Below are positions 1-8,063 of a stretch of DNA of 8,447 nucleotides, piece after piece (position 1 is the stretch's first letter; each line of letters starts with the position of its first letter). The DNA is from an uncultured Bacilli bacterium. Lineage in GTDB: Bacteria > Bacillota_I > Bacilli_A > RF39 > UBA660. The notes under the pieces were generated by a model. It saw only the letters and a list, made by a program, of their open reading frames with translations, made no database searches and had not been told where the DNA came from. The stretch is from positions 1 through 8,447 of the forward strand of contig CAKOKV010000030.1 of the NCBI GenBank assembly GCA_934095805.1, in the 5' to 3' direction. The position numbers were made by a program, and so were the translations under genes.

Positions 1-128
1 CTTAAATACATAATCATATCATTTATTAAAAATTTATCTTCTTCACTTAACGGAAAAGTTACTTTTTTACTTTTTTGTCTTAGTATTTTAGACTTTTTTT
101 CATCTAATATATCACTTTGTTTGAACAT
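1..128 (-). CDS. def: Peptide deformylase, N-terminal fragment (gene runs off the left edge)
   Basis: Peptide deformylase is a metal-dependent hydrolase that removes the formyl group from the N-terminal Met of nascent proteins. Only the first 42 codons are visible, beginning MFKQSDILDEKKSKILRQKS. The stretch VTFPLSEEDKFLINDMIMYL (residues 23-42) matches the N-terminal helix region of Bacillus-type (type 2) deformylases, where an 'xLR..a..V.fPLSeeDk.li.dMi.yL' pattern precedes the catalytic core. The metal-binding motifs (GxGLAAxQ, EGCLS, HExDH) would lie outside the window, so activity cannot be judged. The ATG at 128-126 is supported by GGAGG on the minus strand (141-137), 8 nt upstream. The gene is divergent from the surface-protein gene. 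The identification rests on this short N-terminal pattern only. Confidence 0.8.
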   Translation of the reverse strand, partial: MFKQSDILDEKKSKILRQKSKKVTFPLSEEDKFLINDMIMYL

Positions 129-147
129 ACTTCTTTCCTCCGAACAT

Positions 148-176
148 ATTTTATCAAAAATGGTTAATAATTTCAA
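148..176 (-). promoter_or_regulatory. Predicted sigma-A-type promoter of the deformylase gene
   Basis: On the minus strand, TTGAAA (176-171) is followed after 17 nt by TAAAAT (153-148). The predicted start of transcription, near 141, would leave a leader of only about 12 nt that begins at the Shine-Dalgarno sequence itself. Element match and spacing are good; the very short leader is the main reason for doubt. Confidence 0.5.
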
Positions 177-182
177 ATTTTA

Positions 183-211
183 TTGAAAAAAATGATTAAT
201 AATTATATAAT
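183..211 (+). promoter_or_regulatory. Predicted sigma-A-type promoter of the surface protein-cvpA-trxA unit
   Basis: TTGAAA (183-188) and a perfect TATAAT (206-211) are separated by the ideal 17 nt. Transcription would start near 218, about 27 nt before the preferred ATG at 245. The -35 box lies only 6 bp from the -35 box of the divergent deformylase promoter. No other promoter is obvious before the terminator at 2688, which fits a three-gene operon. Confidence 0.7.
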
Positions 212-244
212 TGTTATAGATTAGGAAAGTAGGAATTGGTCTAT

Positions 245-1729
245 ATGAATAAAATTAGTTTAAAGATTTTATTATCCAGTATTGGTATTATTATTATTTT
301 AGCTCTTATGTGTACTGCTACTTATGCATATTTTACTTTGGAAGTTGAAGGAAGTGGAACTGATATTTCTATGACAACCTTTAATAAAAATATGCAGGTA
401 ACATATACTGATACAAGTAATGTAACATTGGTTAATGCATATACAGGAAGCTCTATAAGTAAAACTTTTACAGTAGAAAATACAGGAGATGTTGATGTAT
501 ATTACAATGTAACACTTGAAGATGTTGTTAATAATTTTGAGGTACCTGAAGAACTTGTTTATAATATTGTTGAAACTGGTGGTTCTGTTTTTAAAAATGA
601 TACTGTTATTCCTACTAGTGATGAAGTAATTGTATCTGACATTAAAATAGCAAAAGGTGAAACTCATTATTATGTAATGAAAATAACTTTTTTAGAAAAA
701 ACATATGATCAATCTTACAATATGAATAAAACATTTTCTTCTAAAATAAATATATTACCAAGTGAAAAGTATAGTGAATTTACTAAACTTAGTAATAATA
801 CATTATCTTATAAAATAATTAATTCTAGTGCTAGTAGTTCTAATAATTTAAAATATAATACTACTGATGGAGAAGGTTTATATTTTACTAATAATGCTAC
901 TAATGGTACTAAAATATATTTTTATAGAGGAAGTAATACTTTAAATAATAATGTGTCTTTTGGAGGATTTTGTTGGAAAGTAGTTAGAACTACTGAAGAT
1001 ATTGGTGTAAGATTAATATATAATGGAGTTTTAAATAATGGAGAGTGTAGTAATACTACTGGTAGTAATTCTATAATAGATTCTACTGCTTTTAATGATA
1101 ATTCTAATTATAATGCTTATGTTGGTTATATGTATGGTAGCCCTAATAGTACTAATTATATAGATGAACATAAGAATGATAATAATAGTAAGATTAAGAC
1201 TTTACTTGAAAGTTGGTATGCTAGTAATTTAACTAATTATGGAAGTTATATAGAAGATTCAGTGTATTGTAATAATAGAAAATCAGTAGCATTTACAATA
1301 AATAGTGTTACATATTCTAAATCTGGTTATGGTAATTTAAATACAGGTTATCAATCTAAAATGAATATTAATATTAATTCTATTCCATCTTATGAATGTT
1401 ATAATGAAAAGGATAAATTTACTGTTAAAAAATCTACTAATATTTATCCAATCGGATTATTAACTGCAGAAGAGGCTATGTTTGCTGGTTTAAATGAAAG
1501 TTCTAGTTTAACCAATAATTATTTATATTCTGCTAATACTTATTGGACAATGAGTCCTGCATATTATAATGGTACTAATGCATATAATTATGTAGTACAA
1601 AATGGTAAGCTTAATACTATTACTACTAATAGTAATGCTGATGTAAGACCTGTAATAACACTTAAAAGTGATGCAAAAGTATTAAGTGGAGATGGAAGTT
1701 TAACTAGTCCATATAAAATAACAGAGTAG
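245..1729 (+). CDS. Secreted or anchored surface protein: TasA/camelysin-like N-terminus, DUF6273-like C-terminal domain
   Basis: This is a 494-residue extracellular protein of unknown function. A short basic start and hydrophobic segment (residues 7-30) end in ATYAYF, resembling the SipW-type signals of TasA/CalY; cleavage could follow A28, or the segment could stay as an anchor. Residues 30-172 form a beta-rich region with a TasA-like pattern (ISKTFTVENTGDVDVYYNVT, about residues 71-90). After a Ser/Asn-rich linker (about 185-220), residues 222-494 contain FCWKVV (242-247), a helix LLESWYASNL (320-329), YPIGLLTAEE (401-410), YWTMSPA (433-439) and VRPVITLKS (467-475). This order resembles the DUF6273 or FISUMP/formylglycine-enzyme-like (C-type-lectin) fold. 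Four cysteines (243, 268, 342, 385) could form disulfides. There is no LPXTG motif. A TTG start at 236 is possible, but the ATG at 245 has AGGA 10 nt upstream and gives a normal signal peptide. It is probably cotranscribed with the CvpA-like gene 7 nt downstream. Domain assignment is by pattern only. Confidence 0.7.
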   Translation: MNKISLKILLSSIGIIIILALMCTATYAYFTLEVEGSGTDISMTTFNKNMQVTYTDTSNVTLVNAYTGSSISKTFTVENTGDVDVYYNVTLEDVVNNFEVPEELVYNIVETGGSVFKNDTVIPTSDEVIVSDIKIAKGETHYYVMKITFLEKTYDQSYNMNKTFSSKINILPSEKYSEFTKLSNNTLSYKIINSSASSSNNLKYNTTDGEGLYFTNNATNGTKIYFYRGSNTLNNNVSFGGFCWKVVRTTEDIGVRLIYNGVLNNGECSNTTGSNSIIDSTAFNDNSNYNAYVGYMYGSPNSTNYIDEHKNDNNSKIKTLLESWYASNLTNYGSYIEDSVYCNNRKSVAFTINSVTYSKSGYGNLNTGYQSKMNININSIPSYECYNEKDKFTVKKSTNIYPIGLLTAEEAMFAGLNESSSLTNNYLYSANTYWTMSPAYYNGTNAYNYVVQNGKLNTITTNSNADVRPVITLKSDAKVLSGDGSLTSPYKITE

Positions 1730-1736
1730 GTGAAAA

Positions 1737-2399
1737 ATGAATATATTAGATGCTTTAATAATTGTTTTATTTGTTCTTGGTATCATGGGTGGTATGAGAA
1801 GAGGACTTATAAAAGAAACTGTTTTACTTGTTGGTTTAATATTTATAATAATAGTTGCTTTTTATCTTAGAACACCTATTGCAACTATTATGTATAAAAC
1901 TTTACCATTTTTTGAATTTAGTGGTAAATTTAAAGGTGTTGCAATATTAAATATTTTATTATATGAACTAATCGCATTTTTAATTATATTTTCTATTTTA
2001 TATTTAATACTTAGAATATTATTAAAAATAACTGGTATTATAGAAAAAATATTAAAAGCAACAATTATTCTTGGAATATTTTCTAGAATAGGTGGAGCAA
2101 TAGTAGGATTTATTGAGAGTTATGTTATTATATTTATTATTTTAGTAATAGCAAGTCAACCATTCTTAAAAATAACTGGTTTAGATGATTCTAAAGTTGG
2201 AAATTATATTCTTAATAATACTCCAATAATGAGTCCTGCTGTAAGTGATATAAGAGAAGTTAGTGAAGAAATATATAATTTAGCTACTAAATACAAAGGT
2301 GAAAAATTTAATGATGAAGCAATAGACTTATTTATTAAATATGATATAATAACTAAAGAAAATGTTGATTTATTAAAAGAGAAAGGAAAACTTAAATGA
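1737..2399 (+). CDS. CvpA-family integral membrane protein
   Basis: This 220-residue protein has about four hydrophobic segments (roughly residues 4-20, 27-44, 68-96 and 107-143) and a hydrophilic C-terminal tail (about 146-220). Two features are typical of CvpA/YshB proteins: the N-terminal MGGMRRGLIKE (17-27), matching a G-x-RRG-x(2)-E type motif after the first helix, and SRIGGAIVGFIES (116-128), matching the R-x-GG-x-x-G-x-x-x-G motif before the last helix. CvpA was named for colicin V production in E. coli; its role in Bacillota is not settled. The start follows the upstream stop (TAG, 1727-1729) by 7 nt, and its Shine-Dalgarno TAGGTGA overlaps that stop. Its TGA stop overlaps the trxA ATG, so translation is likely coupled. 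In Bacillus subtilis the homologue yshB lies in the same cluster as trxA, which supports the call. Confidence 0.82.
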   Translation: MNILDALIIVLFVLGIMGGMRRGLIKETVLLVGLIFIIIVAFYLRTPIATIMYKTLPFFEFSGKFKGVAILNILLYELIAFLIIFSILYLILRILLKITGIIEKILKATIILGIFSRIGGAIVGFIESYVIIFIILVIASQPFLKITGLDDSKVGNYILNNTPIMSPAVSDIREVSEEIYNLATKYKGEKFNDEAIDLFIKYDIITKENVDLLKEKGKLK

Positions 2400-2689
2400 T
2401 ACATTTAGAAAATGATGATTTGGATAGTGTTATAAGTAGTGGTAATTATTTAGTGGATTTTTATGCTGAATGGTGTGGGCCATGCAAAATGCTTGCTCCT
2501 GTACTTGAAGATATCAGTGATAAAATAAATGTAGTAAAAGTTGATATTGATAAATTTCCAAAGTTAACTGAAAACTATAGAATTATGTCTGTCCCAACTT
2601 TAATATTCTTTAAAGATGGTAAAAAAGTTAAAGAAGTAGTTGGATTTCAAACAGAAGAAGAATTAATGGAAATCATTAATGAAATATAA
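2396..2689 (+). CDS. trxA: Thioredoxin
   Basis: This is a small cytoplasmic dithiol-disulfide oxidoreductase of 97 residues, slightly shorter than the usual 104-108 because the N-terminus is trimmed. The redox motif WCGPC is at residues 26-30 (active cysteines 27 and 30), the buried acid is Asp21 in VDFYAEWC, and the cis-proline is Pro67 in MSVPTLIFF, followed by the GFQTEEEL segment that starts the last helix. All catalytic positions are intact, and it would be reduced by a thioredoxin reductase encoded elsewhere. The ATG shares ATGA with the stop of the CvpA-family gene, and AAAGGA (2382-2387) lies 8 nt upstream, indicating translational coupling. The first arm of the operon terminator begins inside its stop codon. 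It could be a thioredoxin-family paralogue rather than the main trxA, but the motif is canonical. Confidence 0.93.
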   Translation: MIHLENDDLDSVISSGNYLVDFYAEWCGPCKMLAPVLEDISDKINVVKVDIDKFPKLTENYRIMSVPTLIFFKDGKKVKEVVGFQTEEELMEIINEI

Positions 2690-2711
2690 GTACTAGAAAT
2701 AGTACTTTTTT
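2688..2711 (+). terminator. Intrinsic terminator after trxA
   Basis: AAGTACTA (2688-2695) pairs perfectly with TAGTACTT (2700-2707) around a GAAA tetraloop, and a run of six T (2706-2711) follows. The 8-bp stem begins within the trxA TAA. The same hairpin, with one compensatory base-pair change, occurs at 5411-5430. Confidence 0.85.
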
Positions 2712-2743
2712 ATTACTTGAATCTATTTTTTTATTATTATGTA

Positions 2744-2752
2744 TGTTATGAT
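2744..2752 (+). promoter_or_regulatory. Possible extended -10 promoter of the ABC transporter
   Basis: TG-T-TATGAT (2744-2752) fits an extended -10 element, with transcription starting near 2759, 14 nt before the ATG. TTGAAT at 2717-2722 is a possible -35 but lies 24 nt away, too far for normal use. The short, A+T-rich spacer makes this uncertain. Confidence 0.35.
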
Positions 2753-2772
2753 ATATATAATAGAGGTTGTGT

Positions 2773-4818
2773 ATGATAGAACTTAAAAATGTATATAAAA
2801 ATTATAAAACTAAAAGTAGTGAAGTAAAAGTTCTTAATAATATAAATATTAAGTTACCTAGTAAGGGCCTTATTTTTATACTTGGTAAAAGTGGTAGTGG
2901 TAAAACAACACTTCTTAATTTAATTGGCGGTCTTGATAGAGTAACTTCTGGTAGTGTTTTAATAAATAATAATGATATTACTAAATTTGATGATAATATG
3001 CTTGATAATTATAGAAATTCATTAGTAGGCTTTGTATTTCAAGACTTTAATTTACTTGATAATTTATCTGTTTATAAGAATATTGAATTACCTTTAAATT
3101 TACAAAAGAAAAAAGATAATAATGATCTTATAAAAAAAGTTCTAATAGGTGTTGGGTTACCTAATATGGAAGATAGGAATATTAATGAACTATCAGGTGG
3201 TGAAAAACAAAGAGTATCAATCGCAAGAGCTATGATTAAAAACCCGGATATTGTTCTTGCTGATGAACCAACTGGTAATTTAGATAGTACTAATAGTGAA
3301 AATATATTTAATATACTAAAACAAATTTCTTATGCTAAACTAGTAGTCGTAGTGACTCATGATAGAGATGCTGCTTATAAATATGGAAATGAAATAATTG
3401 AAATAAGTGATGGTACTGTTACTAATGTTGTACAAAATGGTGAACTTACTACTGAAACTAAATCATTAGTTATTAAAAAATCTAAATTATCTTTATCAAA
3501 ATCTATTAGTTTTGCATTTACTAATTTAAAGAAAAAGAAAATAAGACTTTTTATATCAATATTACTTGTAACTGTATCGTTATTTCTATTTGGATATACA
3601 AGTTTCTTAACAAATTTTGATATTAATAAAATGCATGCTGATGCGATTAATAGAGGCAATGATAATTTAATTATTATTAATAAGAATAATAATGCTACTG
3701 ATATTAATCCACTTAAAAATCTTACTGAAGATGATATAAATAATATAAGTAAACTTATTAATACTGATTTTACTAATGTATCAAGACTTAATGTTAATAA
3801 TGAATATTTAACTGTTAGTTTTGTTAATTCATCTGATTTATATTATTATCAAAAAGGTTCTATTAATTCAAATATATTATCTTTTATTGAATATAGTAGT
3901 GAAAAAATAAATAATTTAAAACTTATAGGTAATGTTCCATCTAATAATGATGAAATAATTGTAAATAAGTTTTTTGCAGATTATATGATTGAAAATGGTA
4001 TTACAATATATGATTATGATAAAGATAAAAAATTAACTAATATCGATTATTTTCCAAAAGATTATAATGAAATTATAAATGATAAAAAGAAAATAGTACT
4101 TTATACTAATGGAAATGGTAATTATACTTTTACAATAAGTGGAATATTAGATGAAGATATATCTAAATTTGATAAATTAAAAACTATTAATGAAAACGAA
4201 GCTAAAACTGATTATAAAAAAATATATGATGAATTTAATAGTAAGATTAATTCATTATTTGATGTAATTGTTAATAAAGATTTAATTAAAGATTATAATA
4301 TTTCAAAAAATACTGTGGTTGATTTAATGCTTTATACAACTGTATATAATTATGATAATAAAAAATATTATCCTATGATGGGTTATATGAGTGGAATATC
4401 AAAAGAAATAGCTATTTGTGATGGCAAAGAGTTTAAGAAAGTAAATGAACTAAAAAACAATGAAATAATACTTAATATAGATAGTATAGGTGTATTAAAT
4501 TCTAATGATGGTTTATGGGCAAGTGAATATCAAAAATATTATGATAAATTAAAGAATGAAAGAGATGCTAAAGTAAAAGCAGAAGAAGATAAAGCATTAG
4601 ATGATCCAGAATATATAATTAAGGAAATATCTGAACTTGATATAGAAAAAATACAGAAAGAATTTCATAAATATTATATTGATACTTATGGAATAGTTGG
4701 AAAAGATATTACTGTTGATATTGTTAATAATAGTTCTAGTGATAGTTCTAGTAATACTTATACAGTAATTGGATATGTTTATGGAAATCAAGATTTAAAT
4801 ATATTTATAACTTTGTAA
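2773..4818 (+). CDS. ABC transporter, MacB/FtsX type: ATPase plus first permease half (frame broken near its 3' end)
   Basis: This is the 681-residue N-terminal part of a fused ATP-binding and permease protein. The ATPase domain (residues 1-214) is complete: Walker A GKSGSGKTT (38-46), Q-loop Gln90 in FVFQD, signature LSGGEKQR (140-147), Walker B IVLADEP (160-166, catalytic Glu165) and H-loop His196. It resembles the LolD/MacB group. One membrane helix follows (about 258-278) after a basic KKKKIR stretch, then a large extracytoplasmic domain (about 280-675). The other three permease helices lie in the -1 frame (4800-5399), so this frame ends abruptly at TAA 4816-4818. The ATG at 2773 has AGAGG 6 nt upstream and gives the usual MIELKNVYK start; the upstream TTG (2767) is less likely. 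Relatives use a mechanotransmission-type mechanism to export peptides or lipids or to resist antimicrobials; the substrate here is unknown. With no partner gene nearby it would work as a homodimer if translated whole. Confidence 0.85.
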   Translation: MIELKNVYKNYKTKSSEVKVLNNINIKLPSKGLIFILGKSGSGKTTLLNLIGGLDRVTSGSVLINNNDITKFDDNMLDNYRNSLVGFVFQDFNLLDNLSVYKNIELPLNLQKKKDNNDLIKKVLIGVGLPNMEDRNINELSGGEKQRVSIARAMIKNPDIVLADEPTGNLDSTNSENIFNILKQISYAKLVVVVTHDRDAAYKYGNEIIEISDGTVTNVVQNGELTTETKSLVIKKSKLSLSKSISFAFTNLKKKKIRLFISILLVTVSLFLFGYTSFLTNFDINKMHADAINRGNDNLIIINKNNNATDINPLKNLTEDDINNISKLINTDFTNVSRLNVNNEYLTVSFVNSSDLYYYQKGSINSNILSFIEYSSEKINNLKLIGNVPSNNDEIIVNKFFADYMIENGITIYDYDKDKKLTNIDYFPKDYNEIINDKKKIVLYTNGNGNYTFTISGILDEDISKFDKLKTINENEAKTDYKKIYDEFNSKINSLFDVIVNKDLIKDYNISKNTVVDLMLYTTVYNYDNKKYYPMMGYMSGISKEIAICDGKEFKKVNELKNNEIILNIDSIGVLNSNDGLWASEYQKYYDKLKNERDAKVKAEEDKALDDPEYIIKEISELDIEKIQKEFHKYYIDTYGIVGKDITVDIVNNSSSDSSSNTYTVIGYVYGNQDLNIFITL

Positions 4819-5399
4819 ATAGTGAAAATGTTTCTAAATATTTAAGAGGTAATCATGAAGTAAATAAAATATATTTTAATTTGAATGATAAAGAAAAATT
4901 AGAAAATATATTTGATAACTTTGATTATAAAAAATATTCTATAAATACTATTTATACTAGTACAATAGATACTATATCTAAAACAATAACTAAAACGGAA
5001 AAATTATTTAAATATTTAAGTATTGGCTTTTTAACACTTGGTATTATTATTCTTACTAATTATATAATTGTGACAATAAATAGTAATAAAAAACAAATTG
5101 GTATTTTAAGAAGTCTTGGTACTAAACAATCTGATTTATTTAAAATATATTATTTAGAAAGTATAATTATAGTGGTTATTTCTTATATAATTTCTACTGT
5201 ACTCTTGTATTTTGGAGTTATTGTTTCTAATAATATTATTTCAAAAGATTTATTCTTTAATGTAAAACCAATTTTATTTAATATAAATTCATTATTATAT
5301 ATGTTTATTCTTATCATTTTAATATCATTTGTATCTAGTGTGCTTCCAATAATTAGTCTTTCTAAAAAGAAGCCAATTGATGTTATATATGATAAATAG
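4800..5399 (+). pseudogene. C-terminal permease part of the ABC transporter (FtsX domain), in the -1 frame
   Basis: This stretch carries what the preceding gene lacks. Reading from 4800 in the -1 frame gives YIYNFVNSENVSKYL and so on for 199 codons to TAG 5397-5399. It holds an FtsX-type permease domain: a helix beginning LFKYLSIGFLTLGIIIL, the cytoplasmic loop KKQIGILRSLGTKQSDLFK typical of MacB/FtsX permeases, two further helices, and the terminal SLSKKKPIDVIYD matching the family's conserved 'x(4)PxxxL' end. The frame is open only from 4755, so the change of frame must fall between 4755 and 4818. No good start is present: a TTG at 4881 and its surroundings lack a Shine-Dalgarno sequence. 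It is therefore a fragment of one gene, split by a 1-nt deletion, a sequencing error, or recoding. Joined to the upstream frame it would give a protein of about 875 residues. Confidence 0.8.
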
Positions 5400-5410
5400 T
5401 TATATAGTTT

Positions 5411-5432
5411 AAGCACTAGAAATAGTGCTTTT
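5411..5432 (+). terminator. Intrinsic terminator after the ABC transporter
   Basis: AAGCACTA (5411-5418) pairs perfectly with TAGTGCTT (5423-5430) around a GAAA tetraloop, followed by a short T tract (5429-5432, then ATT). It differs from the trxA terminator by one compensated pair. The T tract is short, so some read-through into queA is possible. Confidence 0.75.
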
Positions 5433-5436
5433 ATTG

Positions 5437-5445
5437 TGATATAAT
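5437..5445 (+). promoter_or_regulatory. Extended -10 promoter of queA-tgt
   Basis: TG-A-TATAAT (5437-5445) is a perfect extended -10 element. The hexamer 17 nt upstream, TAGAAA (5417-5422), is only a partial -35 match and lies inside the terminator loop of the previous unit. Transcription would start near 5452, giving a leader of about 42 nt before the queA ATG. Confidence 0.6.
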
Positions 5446-5460
5446 CTTGTGGAAAGAAGA

Positions 5461-5493
5461 GGTGAATCACTAGGCTGTTTTCCTAGGTTGATT
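5461..5493 (+). promoter_or_regulatory. queA leader hairpin lying between a strong Shine-Dalgarno sequence and the start codon
   Basis: AAGAGGTGA (5457-5465) is an excellent ribosome-binding sequence but lies 28 nt before the ATG at 5494. Between them AATCA (5465-5469) can pair with TGATT (5489-5493), and CTAGG (5470-5474) with CCTAG (5482-5486), with a 7-nt loop and a 2-nt bulge (GT, 5487-5488). The weak AGG (5485-5487) near the ATG is partly inside the stem. This could bring the strong site close to the start or modulate initiation. It does not match the preQ1 riboswitch patterns I know. Structure is by eye only. Confidence 0.4.
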
Positions 5494-7672
<2,179 letters not shown>

Positions 7673-7680
<8 letters not shown>

Positions 7681-7991
7681 TTGAAACTCCAACTATACCA
7701 CCTGTTATTGATGATAATATTAATGTTAAATAATATATAAGTGTATTTAAACTATATTTTCATTATTAATCCAATTATAAAGCCATTTAAATATCCTTTT
7801 GATTTTCTTATTGTTGATAATTTTAATCCAAACATATAAAACATTAGAAGTGTTAATACATAATTAATAATATTTATTATATTAAGATCTAATATTTCTA
7901 AATAATAAAATAATGATGTTATAAGTAGTAATACTATAAAAAATATTATAAATTTATATATGCTCTTTAGATATGTTAAAATTATATTCAT
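7673..7991 (-). pseudogene. TIGR04086 (YrzE-like) small membrane protein, split by a 1-nt frameshift
   Basis: From ATG at 7991-7989, an open frame of 79 residues runs to TAG at 7754-7752. It is a hydrophobic protein with three predicted helices and the family-like segment FGLKLSTIRKSKGYLNGFIIGLIM. The family's usual last helix and glycine-rich end are missing from this frame but present in the next: skipping one A of the A4 tract (forward TTTT, 7757-7760) gives Y-SLNTLIYYLTLILSSITGGIVGVSKK and a stop at 7675-7673. The GGIVGVSKK ending matches the GGixGvnxKK ending of TIGR04086 proteins, and the joined product has 105 residues, a normal length. AGGTGA (8003-7998, minus strand) lies 6 nt before the start. 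The gene is a conserved neighbour of tgt and DUF421 genes in Bacillus, but here it faces tgt. Function is unknown. The break may be a real mutation or a sequence error. Confidence 0.72.
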
Positions 7992-8008
7992 TATTATTCA
8001 CCTAATTA

Positions 8009-8053
8009 ATTATATTTATGTTTAAAAATATTATGATTAAACATAATAATAAT
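8009..8053. repeat. Imperfect inverted repeat in the divergent TIGR04086/DUF421 spacer
   Basis: ATTATATTTATGTTTAA (8009-8025) and TTAAACATAATAATAAT (8037-8053) are inverted copies matching at 15 of 17 positions, the inner 10 perfectly, around an 11-nt centre. On the minus strand 8014-8009 reads TATAAT, and on the plus strand 8032-8037 reads TATGAT, so the symmetry coincides with -10-like boxes pointing both ways. It may be an operator or may simply reflect A+T-rich divergent promoters; no good -35 elements were found. Confidence 0.4.
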
Positions 8054-8063
8054 GGGTGAAATT

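Noticed and set aside
236..244. TTG at 236 as start of the surface protein
   Set aside because: The ATG at 245 is in frame, has AGGA at a suitable distance, and gives a normal Met-Asn-Lys signal-peptide start.
299..667. Minus-strand open frame inside the surface-protein gene
   Set aside because: It is antisense to a well-supported coding frame, has no ribosome-binding site or recognisable domain, and its composition mirrors the codon bias of the sense gene.
1020..1280. Microsatellite-like AAT/ACT/AGT stretches in the surface-protein gene
   Set aside because: The runs are irregular and encode Asn/Thr/Ser-rich sequence with family-like motifs; no true tandem unit repeats.
1480..1700. Variable region of a diversity-generating retroelement, because of the lectin-like domain rich in Asn codons
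   Set aside because: No reverse transcriptase, template repeat or near-duplicate is visible, and Asn codons are frequent everywhere in this A+T-rich window.
2397..2399. TGA read as tryptophan (Mycoplasma code)
   Set aside because: Read-through would add only three residues to the CvpA-family protein and the TGA overlaps the trxA start; Trp codons in the recognised motifs I checked are TGG.
3375..3659. Minus-strand frames inside the ABC transporter gene (also 4597-4791) and in tgt (7302-7499)
   Set aside because: Each is antisense to strongly supported protein domains and lacks start signals.
5183..5470. Minus-strand frame spanning the permease C-terminus and the queA promoter
   Set aside because: It crosses a terminator and promoter and is antisense to the FtsX domain, with no family resemblance.
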